A DNA stretch of 24,226 nucleotides from a virus. Below the pieces are notes generated by a model. It had not been told where the DNA came from, made no database searches, and saw nothing but the letters and a program-made list of their open reading frames with translations. The translations under genes and the position numbers were made by a program. The stretch is taken from positions 1 through 24,226 of IMG/VR virus record IMGVR_UViG_3300017951_000128; one strand, given 5' to 3'. Shown here piece by piece: positions 1 to 7,511 of this stretch. How positions within the stretch are numbered: position 1 is the stretch's first letter; every line of letters starts with the position of its first letter.

Positions 1-216
1 ACTGTTTACAAAAATTTCATCAGCTTCTGATTTTATTTCAAACAAACTACCAAATGACTGATCGCTTGCATTTGGTACAATTACAATACTAACAACGTCT
101 GGAGTAAGTTCATTCATAATAAATGTACTCAATTCAGTAAAGTAAAAACTTTCTCCAAATTCCCAATTATCTAAATTAAAGAATGTGTTAATGGCACTAA
201 TTACTCTTGATTTTAT
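1..216 (-). pseudogene. 6: C-terminal part of gp6, downstream of an in-frame stop (runs off window)
   Basis: Read on the minus strand, directly after the TAA that ends the 1036-codon gp6 frame and in the same frame, 72 codons stay open to the window edge. They include the stretches NTFFNLDNWEFGESFYFTEL and FGSLFEIKSEADEIFVNS, which from memory are characteristic of the C-terminal domain of T4-like gp6 (the wedge dimerisation region). No start codon with a ribosome site lies at its head: the first ATG is about 33 codons in and has no Shine-Dalgarno sequence. It therefore reads as the rest of gp6 cut off by a nonsense codon (or read through), not as a separate gene. An assembly or sequencing error is equally possible. 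Confidence 0.85.
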
Positions 217-3200
217 TTAATTGTCATTTACAACTGTATCAGGATTCTTTACTATTTTAAATGTTGCTTGCAAACTTGTCTCAGCTTTCGATCCAAATAA
301 AGGTTTATATTTTACAGGGTGATAAATTACTTCATCACTTATACTTTTTATCTTATCTAATTCTGTACCATAGCTTTGGAACAATTGATCCGCACTTGCA
401 GGAATTGGTTTTTGTGCTATATCTCCTGCTAACCATTGTCTATAAAAAGTATCATAACTTCTTGTTAGCAAATATGTGTCAATAATATTCGAAGCCGCAG
501 GATCAATTCTTTGATTGTAATCAGCACTGTGTAGGTAACGGAATTTAAGTTTATCTCTACCAATGTAACCTCTATAATCTTCAATAATGTTTAAATTTTT
601 CTTGGCATTGTCTAGTTTGTAAAATAATGAAGTTGATCTATCAAAAAATAGTTGTCCAGCATTGTATTGACTATATGCACCTATAGCACTTGTAGAAGCA
701 ACAATATTAATGCCTTCTTCTGTAGCGTCTACAAATTTGAAATCCTCAACTTGGTCTGTAGTGATGTATTTTTTAACAAATATATATTTTTCTGCAGGAT
801 TAACAGTTTCTGCAACAATGTCTACAAATCCTTCAGGATTATCCACAACACCGTCATCGTCTACATCAAAAAATCCAATTTCTATTTTTTTAGTATCAAT
901 ATAACCTTCTGCATCTCTATATTCTTTAACCACTTCAAAATCATAACTTCTTGTAAGTGGGCTTGTAGTATCCGGTTTTGGATTGATTTCTAAAACTTCA
1001 ACTTTATCTTTAATAATTTTTCCTGTCAAATTATCATATGTTTTGTTGGTGCTATCATAAAAGAATTTTATTTCTTTATCACTTTCAAAAACATACGTTA
1101 ATGTACGATAAGTGATATCATATTTTTCACCATCAGTTTTAAAATATAGTAACCAACTTGCATCTAGATTTTGATTGCTTGTATCACCTGATTTACCTGT
1201 GCTAAACGAAGAAACAGTATCTATATTTTGATTTGTAATTAATCGCCAAGTTCTTGTTTCTACATCATATCTTAAACCAAATGTGTTGGTTGCAAACGCT
1301 TGGTCAATAATTTGTGTTTTAACTGCATCAATAATTACGTTTGCTAACTTAGGTTTAACTTCTTGAAGGATTGCATCAGTAGGAATAATATCATTTAAAA
1401 CAATCGGTCCTAATCCGTTGTCTGCTATAATTGTTCCATTACCTGATACACTAATAACTTTTGTCCAAAGATAATCCACTGCACCAGGATGATTGCTTTG
1501 ACCTGCCATCAAAATGTTTTTCTTATTAGTCATAAAATGATAGCCTTGCGGTGCAACAAATTTTAAGAGTGTTCCCGGTTCTACAAATCTTAAATTGTTT
1601 GCAGTAAATGTATTAACAGGATATGCAAACGCATTTGGGTTACTTGCTTCTGGTTGTTGTGTAAAATAACCTGTTGTTCTGTTTGTATCTGCTGTGCTTG
1701 ATACCCATGAAGCGTCTAAATCAGACGTTAAAATTTTTGTAAAGTTTGCAAGATAATAATTTTGTATTTTTCTATCTCTTATAATAGGTTCAATTACATT
1801 AGTTATTGCACTCTCGATATCAGTTTGTGTAATAAAATCAAAACTTGTTCTTAGATCTTTTGTTTGCTTATAGATAACACCGTCGTTTGCATACAAGTTT
1901 GTGCTACTGTATTTTCCTGTTGTATCTTTTAGATCAAAATATCTACTTATTCCACTAGCATTTCTGTTAACACTTTTTACTTTTACTATTTCTTGGCTTA
2001 TACCTAATGGTGCAACATTATAATCTTCTGCTGTTATCATTCTATTTTGTGTATAAAATGTTGCAGGTGCATTTGCTTTTATACTTGCATTTGTTTCACT
2101 TACACTAGCATTAGATACTGTATTATTTAAACTTGCAGTAATTGTTAACGTTTCAGGTATACCTGTTTTGCTTAGATAGGGAATTAAAATCCTTATGTTT
2201 TGCATTTCTTCAGGTTTAATTGTGTATCTTTGATTTGCGCCTGTTCTATAAACAGCTTTAAATCTTCCTTTTGGCAGATTTCCAAAAACACCATCACTAA
2301 AAACTAAACTAATCCTATCTTGAATTCTTGTTTTGACAGCAAATAAATTTCTTATATTTTTATTAATACTATTATAAATGACATTGTTACCTTCAACTGC
2401 ATCTACTTTAGTCCATTCTGCAACTTCTTGTCCTGTATCGTCTAGCTCAAACAACCAAACATCTTTATCGTTAATGTTGATTGCATCAATATCAATAATT
2501 TGATTTGTAGTTGGATTTGTTACTGCAAACTCTCCTTCGTCGAGTGTTCCTTGTTTAAACTGTAAGAAGAATCCTGTATTAGTACTTGCTGGTCCTTGAT
2601 TGTCATCTTTGTACAAACATGCTAGACTGTTACCAACAATAGGAAGTTCTTCAGACACTGTACCAGATTCTAAATCACTACTAACAACTTCAAATGGTAG
2701 TGTTTGTCCTTGCACTGTAGAACTGTATGTATAGATAGGTCTATCTGTGTTTAGAGCATTAAATCTATATTGATAGTGCGGTATGCTTGCTACTGTTTCA
2801 ATTTTTAATGGTTTGCCAAATTGATTTTGTCCTCCCAAACAAGCATTCATTACTTTAATAAATTGTTCATACCAATCAGGATTACTTGGATCATTCCAAT
2901 TAATTCTTTGTCCTGCAAGGTTAAAATTATTACTGTCTAGTACATCTTCACTTGTATTAATACTATCAATTTTTAACATGCCAGTCGCTGATTGATTTCT
3001 TTTAGGATTATAAGACAATAGTCTTGCTAGACGTAGTACGCTTTCGCGACGTTCTGCTAATTCAAGGAAGTTTTCTCTAGCATTTAAATCAACACGGAAA
3101 CTTATATTTTGTCCTAGGAATGCAATTAGATCAATTAGTGCTAGGTATTCTGAACTTTCAATATAATCATTAAAATCCTCAGGATAATTTTGTCTGAGGT

Positions 3201-3327
3201 AGTTTATCATTGTTCTGCGTAAATTGTCAAAGTCATAACTTTGAAAATCTGCGTTCTTAAAACTTTGATATATGCGTTTCCAATCTTCGGCAACCAATAA
3301 TCGATTTTGTCTGTCTGTTGATGACAT
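217..3327 (-). CDS. 6: Baseplate wedge protein gp6 (main open frame, ends at internal TAA)
   Basis: Structural subunit of the baseplate wedge; in T4, gp6 dimers link neighbouring wedges into a ring. The N-terminus (DLRxTMINYLRQNYPEDFNDYIESSE-like, then YLALIDLIAFLGQNI) and the central segment with AEDYNVAPLG and SVNRNASGISRYFD are typical of marine T4-like gp6. At 1036 codons before the stop it is clearly longer than T4 gp6 (about 660 aa), as is usual in marine relatives. The ATG at 3327 has AAGGAATG just upstream, and a late-promoter octamer AATAAATA lies at 3352-3359. The frame ends VVNDN-stop, but gp6 homology continues in frame beyond it (see 1-216), so the product as read lacks at least 72 C-terminal residues. 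It is the last gene of the leftward baseplate cluster. Confidence 0.93.
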   Translation of the reverse strand: MSSTDRQNRLLVAEDWKRIYQSFKNADFQSYDFDNLRRTMINYLRQNYPEDFNDYIESSEYLALIDLIAFLGQNISFRVDLNARENFLELAERRESVLRLARLLSYNPKRNQSATGMLKIDSINTSEDVLDSNNFNLAGQRINWNDPSNPDWYEQFIKVMNACLGGQNQFGKPLKIETVASIPHYQYRFNALNTDRPIYTYSSTVQGQTLPFEVVSSDLESGTVSEELPIVGNSLACLYKDDNQGPASTNTGFFLQFKQGTLDEGEFAVTNPTTNQIIDIDAININDKDVWLFELDDTGQEVAEWTKVDAVEGNNVIYNSINKNIRNLFAVKTRIQDRISLVFSDGVFGNLPKGRFKAVYRTGANQRYTIKPEEMQNIRILIPYLSKTGIPETLTITASLNNTVSNASVSETNASIKANAPATFYTQNRMITAEDYNVAPLGISQEIVKVKSVNRNASGISRYFDLKDTTGKYSSTNLYANDGVIYKQTKDLRTSFDFITQTDIESAITNVIEPIIRDRKIQNYYLANFTKILTSDLDASWVSSTADTNRTTGYFTQQPEASNPNAFAYPVNTFTANNLRFVEPGTLLKFVAPQGYHFMTNKKNILMAGQSNHPGAVDYLWTKVISVSGNGTIIADNGLGPIVLNDIIPTDAILQEVKPKLANVIIDAVKTQIIDQAFATNTFGLRYDVETRTWRLITNQNIDTVSSFSTGKSGDTSNQNLDASWLLYFKTDGEKYDITYRTLTYVFESDKEIKFFYDSTNKTYDNLTGKIIKDKVEVLEINPKPDTTSPLTRSYDFEVVKEYRDAEGYIDTKKIEIGFFDVDDDGVVDNPEGFVDIVAETVNPAEKYIFVKKYITTDQVEDFKFVDATEEGINIVASTSAIGAYSQYNAGQLFFDRSTSLFYKLDNAKKNLNIIEDYRGYIGRDKLKFRYLHSADYNQRIDPAASNIIDTYLLTRSYDTFYRQWLAGDIAQKPIPASADQLFQSYGTELDKIKSISDEVIYHPVKYKPLFGSKAETSLQATFKIVKNPDTVVNDN

Positions 3328-3351
3328 ATTACATTCCTTAGTTAACTATTG

Positions 3352-3359
3352 TATTTATT
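3352..3359 (-). promoter_or_regulatory. Late promoter upstream of gp6
   Basis: The minus-strand octamer AATAAATA matches the T4-type late -10 element TATAAATA except at the first base. By T4 geometry transcription would start near 3346, giving a leader of about 19 nt that still contains the AAGGA ribosome site of gp6. Confidence 0.6.
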
Positions 3360-3388
3360 TGAGATTGTAAAGTGCGTATATTATTTTG

Positions 3389-3835
3389 TTAGATAAGTCC
3401 GTTGTTTTCGTCAAAATCTAGACGCATTTTTTCGGAAATATTGTAGGGCAAATATGTTAGATCAACTTCAATTTGTATTCCACTCTCATATGTTGATACT
3501 GATATGCCATTGACCTGTAATCTAGGGTCATAATTTACTATATTTGTTACATTCTCTGCAATAGCTTTTTTTAAATCATCTGTAAATGGTTCGTACAAAG
3601 CGTCCCATATAATAGTACCAAATTCAGGATTTTCTAATTTTTCACCTTGACGTATATGAAAATGGTTAATCAAGTCCTGTTTGATTAGAGCAAGATCATA
3701 AAGTGTAGTACTTTTTTGTGCAGGATTTACTGTTGAAAGCCCTCTATATGCTTTGCTAGACACAACAGGTTTTGGCCTATTTGTGTTACTATTAACAGCA
3801 ATTCTTTTGTATAAATTTTTTTCTATAGTGCTCAT
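3389..3835 (-). CDS. 25: Baseplate wedge protein gp25
   Basis: Small wedge subunit related to the lysozyme-like gp25/TssE family that nucleates the sheath around the tube. The diagnostic pattern is RQGEKLENPEFGTIIWDALYEPF at about residues 57-79, followed by NYDPRLQVNGISVS and a hydrophobic beta-strand region. T4 gp25 has the equivalent DPEFG...LFE and NYEPRI motifs. At 148 aa it is close to the T4 length (132 aa). Its ATG at 3835 lies 7 bases downstream of the PAAR gene stop; the nearest AGGA is about 13 nt upstream, a long spacing. A late-promoter-like AATAAATA overlaps the PAAR stop codon (3840-3847). Confidence 0.9.
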   Translation of the reverse strand: MSTIEKNLYKRIAVNSNTNRPKPVVSSKAYRGLSTVNPAQKSTTLYDLALIKQDLINHFHIRQGEKLENPEFGTIIWDALYEPFTDDLKKAIAENVTNIVNYDPRLQVNGISVSTYESGIQIEVDLTYLPYNISEKMRLDFDENNGLI

Positions 3836-3839
3836 ACTG

Positions 3840-3847
3840 TATTTATT
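3840..3847 (-). promoter_or_regulatory. Late-promoter-like octamer abutting gp25 start
   Basis: Minus-strand AATAAATA, sharing bases with the TAA stop of the PAAR gene (3843-3845). With T4 spacing the start site would fall at or next to the A of the gp25 ATG, so any transcript would be leaderless. It may be a chance match in A+T-rich DNA. Confidence 0.3.
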
Positions 3848-4145
3848 GTCCTATGTTTACAAAACTTGCGCCGCTTGTTATTTTGTCATTATCACATGCA
3901 TCGTTTTTCCTTGCTACATATGCACCCACGATCTTTACAACTGAACTACTTCCTGCTATAGCCGCAGTGTGGTCTGGGCAAGGTGGATTAGGTGGTGCAG
4001 GATGAGATACTGTCAAGTCGCCTTTTCTACACACAAGTTCTCCTTGTATTTTTACAAATGTTTGACTAGGTGCATCAAGTGTTGTAGTACCTGTACAACT
4101 ATGTCCTGTGCTTACTGTATCTCCTTGTCTTGCTACTTCTGGCAT
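3843..4145 (-). CDS. PAAR-domain spike-tip protein (gp5.4-like)
   Basis: Small protein (100 aa) of the PAAR family, which caps the tip of the central spike in T4-like tails and type VI secretion systems and binds a metal ion. The sequence has the expected opening MPEVARQGDTVSTGHSC, a Pro-rich HPAPPNPPCPDH turn and a repeated beta pattern. Several His and Cys residues (HSC, CPDH, C near the end) could serve as metal ligands. It begins inside a TAATG overlap with the upstream amidase-like gene, so the two are probably translationally coupled. Lying two genes downstream of gp5, it is very likely the tip that sits on the gp5 beta-helix. Confidence 0.88.
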   Translation of the reverse strand: MPEVARQGDTVSTGHSCTGTTTLDAPSQTFVKIQGELVCRKGDLTVSHPAPPNPPCPDHTAAIAGSSSVVKIVGAYVARKNDACDNDKITSGASFVNIGQ

Positions 4146-4906
4146 TATACTGTTGTATCCTCTGATCCTGTAGTTGTTACTGCTGTTGATCCATCAATTG
4201 GAACATCTGCTTCGGCAGGTAAACTCCAGTTTCTTTTTACACTTCTCACATATTGACTGTTGCTGTTAAATCTATAATTTGATACTTTTGCATCATTGCC
4301 TTGGTTTCCACCTAAAACTTTTATTACACCATTGCTTGTAATTTCTTGAATAAATCCTATGTGTCCTCCGCTACGTGTTTTTGATTTGAATATTACAACG
4401 TCCCATTTACGTATTTTTCCTGTGTCTCTCCAATCAACTTCGCTACCCCAGTTGTACCATGCTTGACTTGACATTGTAGGATTGACTGGTATTTGTGCAG
4501 TATACAAAGCCCAACTTACAAAAGCCGCACACCATGCGTATGTCATAGCACTACTATCTTGTGTGTACGCATTTCCACAAACTTTGTAACATTCTAATAT
4601 CCTAGGATTGCCTGGATTTCCTCTTTCTTTCCAGTCTTGAGTGAGAACATTTTTTAAAAGTGCATCTAATCTTTCATAACCTGGTCCAGATGGTAATGGT
4701 CCTGGAGTAATATTAGGATCAAGCGGAGGTAAATTTGTACTGTTGCTTCCTGTGTAAGCTCTACTACCAGGACCTGTGCTAGGATAATCTCCTTCTAAAT
4801 CAAGGTAATCATATCTGTTTGCTTCTAGTAAATCGTTCCAGGCGGCATTATCCTGTATTTGTGCAGGATTTACTACCGGGCTAAAAGGAATATACACTTG
4901 ACACAT
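4145..4906 (-). CDS. TIGR02594-like peptidoglycan hydrolase (CHAP/NlpC-type cysteine fold)
   Basis: A 253-aa protein with an N-terminal Pro/Gly/Ser-rich linker (about residues 1-75) and a catalytic-looking domain after it. The motif AWCAAFVSWAL places the probable nucleophile at Cys126, GGHIGFI gives the probable catalytic His182, and LGGNQGNDAKVS follows. This arrangement is that of the TIGR02594 family of phage peptidoglycan amidases/endopeptidases. There is no signal peptide. It starts one base after the gp5 stop (TAA-A-ATG) and ends in a TAATG overlap with the PAAR gene, so it belongs to the spike/hub module rather than to a holin-endolysin cassette. A role in wall penetration during entry is inferred; lysis at the end of infection cannot be excluded. 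Confidence 0.8.
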   Translation of the reverse strand: MCQVYIPFSPVVNPAQIQDNAAWNDLLEANRYDYLDLEGDYPSTGPGSRAYTGSNSTNLPPLDPNITPGPLPSGPGYERLDALLKNVLTQDWKERGNPGNPRILECYKVCGNAYTQDSSAMTYAWCAAFVSWALYTAQIPVNPTMSSQAWYNWGSEVDWRDTGKIRKWDVVIFKSKTRSGGHIGFIQEITSNGVIKVLGGNQGNDAKVSNYRFNSNSQYVRSVKRNWSLPAEADVPIDGSTAVTTTGSEDTTV

Positions 4907-4907
4907 T

Positions 4908-7511
4908 TTAACTTACTCCACTATTCAAATTTGGATCTATACTTGCTACTAATATCGGACTTCTTACCCAATCAGGATCATATCTACCATTAGACAAAAA
5001 CTTAGCTTGATAGTAACCTTGATCTTTTGGATAGCCAAGATTAAATCCGCCTTCTGTACCAGCAATGGCCATTCTAAAGTTTCCTAAAACACCTCTACCA
5101 AAATCTCTATATCTTTCTTTAAGGTATGCGGCAGTAACAGCAACACTCTTTGCTACATCTGTAAGCATCAACGTAGGATCATCTACAATTTCTACACCGA
5201 ATGGATTATAATCTGACACTAACTCTTCTTTTGTAAGTCCAGCAAGTTTACCATAACGTTCGTGATTGCCTTTACCTGTTAGCTGTATTAGTCCTCTTCC
5301 GATAAATTTAGCACCATCACCTGCTGTTGTATTGCCCATGTTACGTCCAAGTCTATGTTGATTACCGTAAACATATTCAAAAAATTGTGCTTTATCAGCT
5401 TTAAGTTCTGTTAGTGCAGAATCACTAAGTTGTCGTGTACTGCTAAAAATACTACGTATTCTATCGTTGCTTGTTCCGCCATATCCGCCTTCAGTTTTCA
5501 ATTCTAATCCGGATTCAGTTTCAGCACAAGCAATAGCAGAGTAAACTTGTTCTTCTGTAAATCCTTCTGCATAAAGAGCTTGTGCAAATACACGAGATAA
5601 CTCTTGTTTACTTACTTTTACAGGTTCTGGATCAGGTGGAATATTTGCCGCTCCTACAGGATCAAATCTTGCACTTCCTTCCGGTGCTGTTCCTGAGGTA
5701 TTGTAACTATTTGGTTGAGATCCTGAAAGTACAACTGTTCCTCCAGGTCCTCTAGCAAATGTATCTGGAGTGCTAGGAGGATAAGTTTCAGGTTGTGAGT
5801 TTCCTGCACGTATATTATCTGAACTATATTTTACTGGATCTAAATGTTCATGTTCAAACCAAGGTTCTTGTGAAGGACGTCTACTTGTTTCTCTTGCTAA
5901 TTCAGGAGGAGTAGGATCTACAATATTTGGAGCAGGTGGAATAACTGCTTCTGCAGGTGCTTGCGGCGCTGGAGGAGTTGATCCTTGAATATCAATATCG
6001 TTTCCGTCAGCATATATTACCATGTTTGCACCAGCATGTAAATTTTGTGTAGCATCAGATCGTAGTGTCATAGTGCCTACACTCTTAACATGAAAAATAT
6101 TCCCTGCTTCTATTTTCGTTGCTAATGCACTTTTTTGCGAAATCTCGGCTTCTGCTAATACTTTAATATTTCCTAATGCTTTTAAATTATAATCTCCATC
6201 AGTAGTAATGTTTACATATCCACAACCTTCTATACCTACACCTGTTGCACTACCAAGAGCTAAATTTTCTCCAGATATAACACTTTGTTTTGCACCTGCA
6301 ACAATACTACCTTCGTTAGTCGCATATAGTATCATATTAGTGTTGGTTTGCATACTTATATCAGCACTTGCATTTACACTAAACTGTGTACCGCTTACCA
6401 TATTGGTGCTGTTAATAGTGCTTGTTTTAATTTTATCTGCTACAAGATTAAATGTTTGACCAGCTGTAATGTTAACATCTTTATCTGCCGTAAAATTAAT
6501 ATCTTCTTGAGATCTTACACTAATACTATCTCTACTGTAAATATCAATTTTTCCGTTACTTGTAAGTTCAATCCACGCTGTTCCTCTACTGTTACTAATG
6601 TAAATTAAATCTTCAGTATTGTGCAACACAATTTGGTGTCCTGTACGTGTTCTTAATCGGACATGCTCATTGTGAGGAAGTGTAGGATCGCCGCCATCTT
6701 CTCTAGCCTCTAAATTTATATATTGCATAGGTGTTTCCCAAGGTTTACCTATACGTAAAAATTTATCATCACCGTCGTCCATTACAAAACTAGAACCGCC
6801 TAATCTACTTTTGAACATGCTTACTTTAGTACCTTCGTGTCCAATTTCAGCTTTTGGAGCACCTTCTCTTTTATCTAAAGGTCCTGGTGTACTCCATCCA
6901 AATACTGCACTCGGAATATCTCTTCTAGCACTTGATGTTGTGATTCCCCTTACTTCGTCTTCAATTAAACCACTTTGTATAAGACTTTTTGCCAAATCTA
7001 AATGAACAGATTTTTGCACTGTTGTAGGATCTGATGGAGTTTGATGAATAAATTTATTAAATTCTGCGGCTGGTGCTTTTTTCGGAAAGTCTCGCAAATT
7101 TGCTGTTGAAGAATTTCCGGGTACCATAAAATTCATAAATTCGTCTTGGATACATCCTATCCAATAACACTTGCTTGTATTTCCTTCTGCAAAAATTACA
7201 AGAACTCTTGTACCAACATCAGGTGGCACTGCCCAAAATCCTGAACTTTGTTGTGTGTGTCTATAACCTTCATTTCTTGATGATTGAGAAACTGGTGTTA
7301 CATTGTAAAAGGGACTCAAATAACTTGCTTCAAATATTTGTCCTGATCTTTCTGGTTGGTTACCCGAAGCAGACTGTTTTAGCAATTCAACCTGTAGTGT
7401 ACCCATGTATTTTGTATCAAGATTGTTAATTACAATAGCTTCAAACGGACCTGGACTTAGAGGTTGTGTAGGCCTTACTGATCTTCCTTGTGTTCTACTC
7501 ATTCCTGCCAT
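4908..7511 (-). CDS. 5: Baseplate hub / tail lysozyme gp5 with C-terminal GH19-type hydrolase
   Basis: Central spike protein of the baseplate hub. The N-terminal ~140 residues look like the gp5/VgrG OB-fold (PFEAIVINNLDTKYMGTLQV, GTRVLVIFAEGN). The middle carries a long repetitive beta-region with IDIYSRDSISVRSQEDINFT-type repeats, expected for the trimeric beta-helix. A Pro-rich linker leads to a C-terminal domain (roughly residues 635-835) with ACAETESG and KFIGRGLIQLTGKGN, the signature of GH19 chitinase/lysozyme enzymes. T4 gp5 instead has a T4-lysozyme domain between the OB-fold and the helix. I chose the ATG at 7511: it forms a TAATG overlap with the upstream stop and has GGAAGGTGG upstream. 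A longer frame from 7529 would overlap the previous gene without a better ribosome site. Confidence 0.88.
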   Translation of the reverse strand: MAGMSRTQGRSVRPTQPLSPGPFEAIVINNLDTKYMGTLQVELLKQSASGNQPERSGQIFEASYLSPFYNVTPVSQSSRNEGYRHTQQSSGFWAVPPDVGTRVLVIFAEGNTSKCYWIGCIQDEFMNFMVPGNSSTANLRDFPKKAPAAEFNKFIHQTPSDPTTVQKSVHLDLAKSLIQSGLIEDEVRGITTSSARRDIPSAVFGWSTPGPLDKREGAPKAEIGHEGTKVSMFKSRLGGSSFVMDDGDDKFLRIGKPWETPMQYINLEAREDGGDPTLPHNEHVRLRTRTGHQIVLHNTEDLIYISNSRGTAWIELTSNGKIDIYSRDSISVRSQEDINFTADKDVNITAGQTFNLVADKIKTSTINSTNMVSGTQFSVNASADISMQTNTNMILYATNEGSIVAGAKQSVISGENLALGSATGVGIEGCGYVNITTDGDYNLKALGNIKVLAEAEISQKSALATKIEAGNIFHVKSVGTMTLRSDATQNLHAGANMVIYADGNDIDIQGSTPPAPQAPAEAVIPPAPNIVDPTPPELARETSRRPSQEPWFEHEHLDPVKYSSDNIRAGNSQPETYPPSTPDTFARGPGGTVVLSGSQPNSYNTSGTAPEGSARFDPVGAANIPPDPEPVKVSKQELSRVFAQALYAEGFTEEQVYSAIACAETESGLELKTEGGYGGTSNDRIRSIFSSTRQLSDSALTELKADKAQFFEYVYGNQHRLGRNMGNTTAGDGAKFIGRGLIQLTGKGNHERYGKLAGLTKEELVSDYNPFGVEIVDDPTLMLTDVAKSVAVTAAYLKERYRDFGRGVLGNFRMAIAGTEGGFNLGYPKDQGYYQAKFLSNGRYDPDWVRSPILVASIDPNLNSGVS

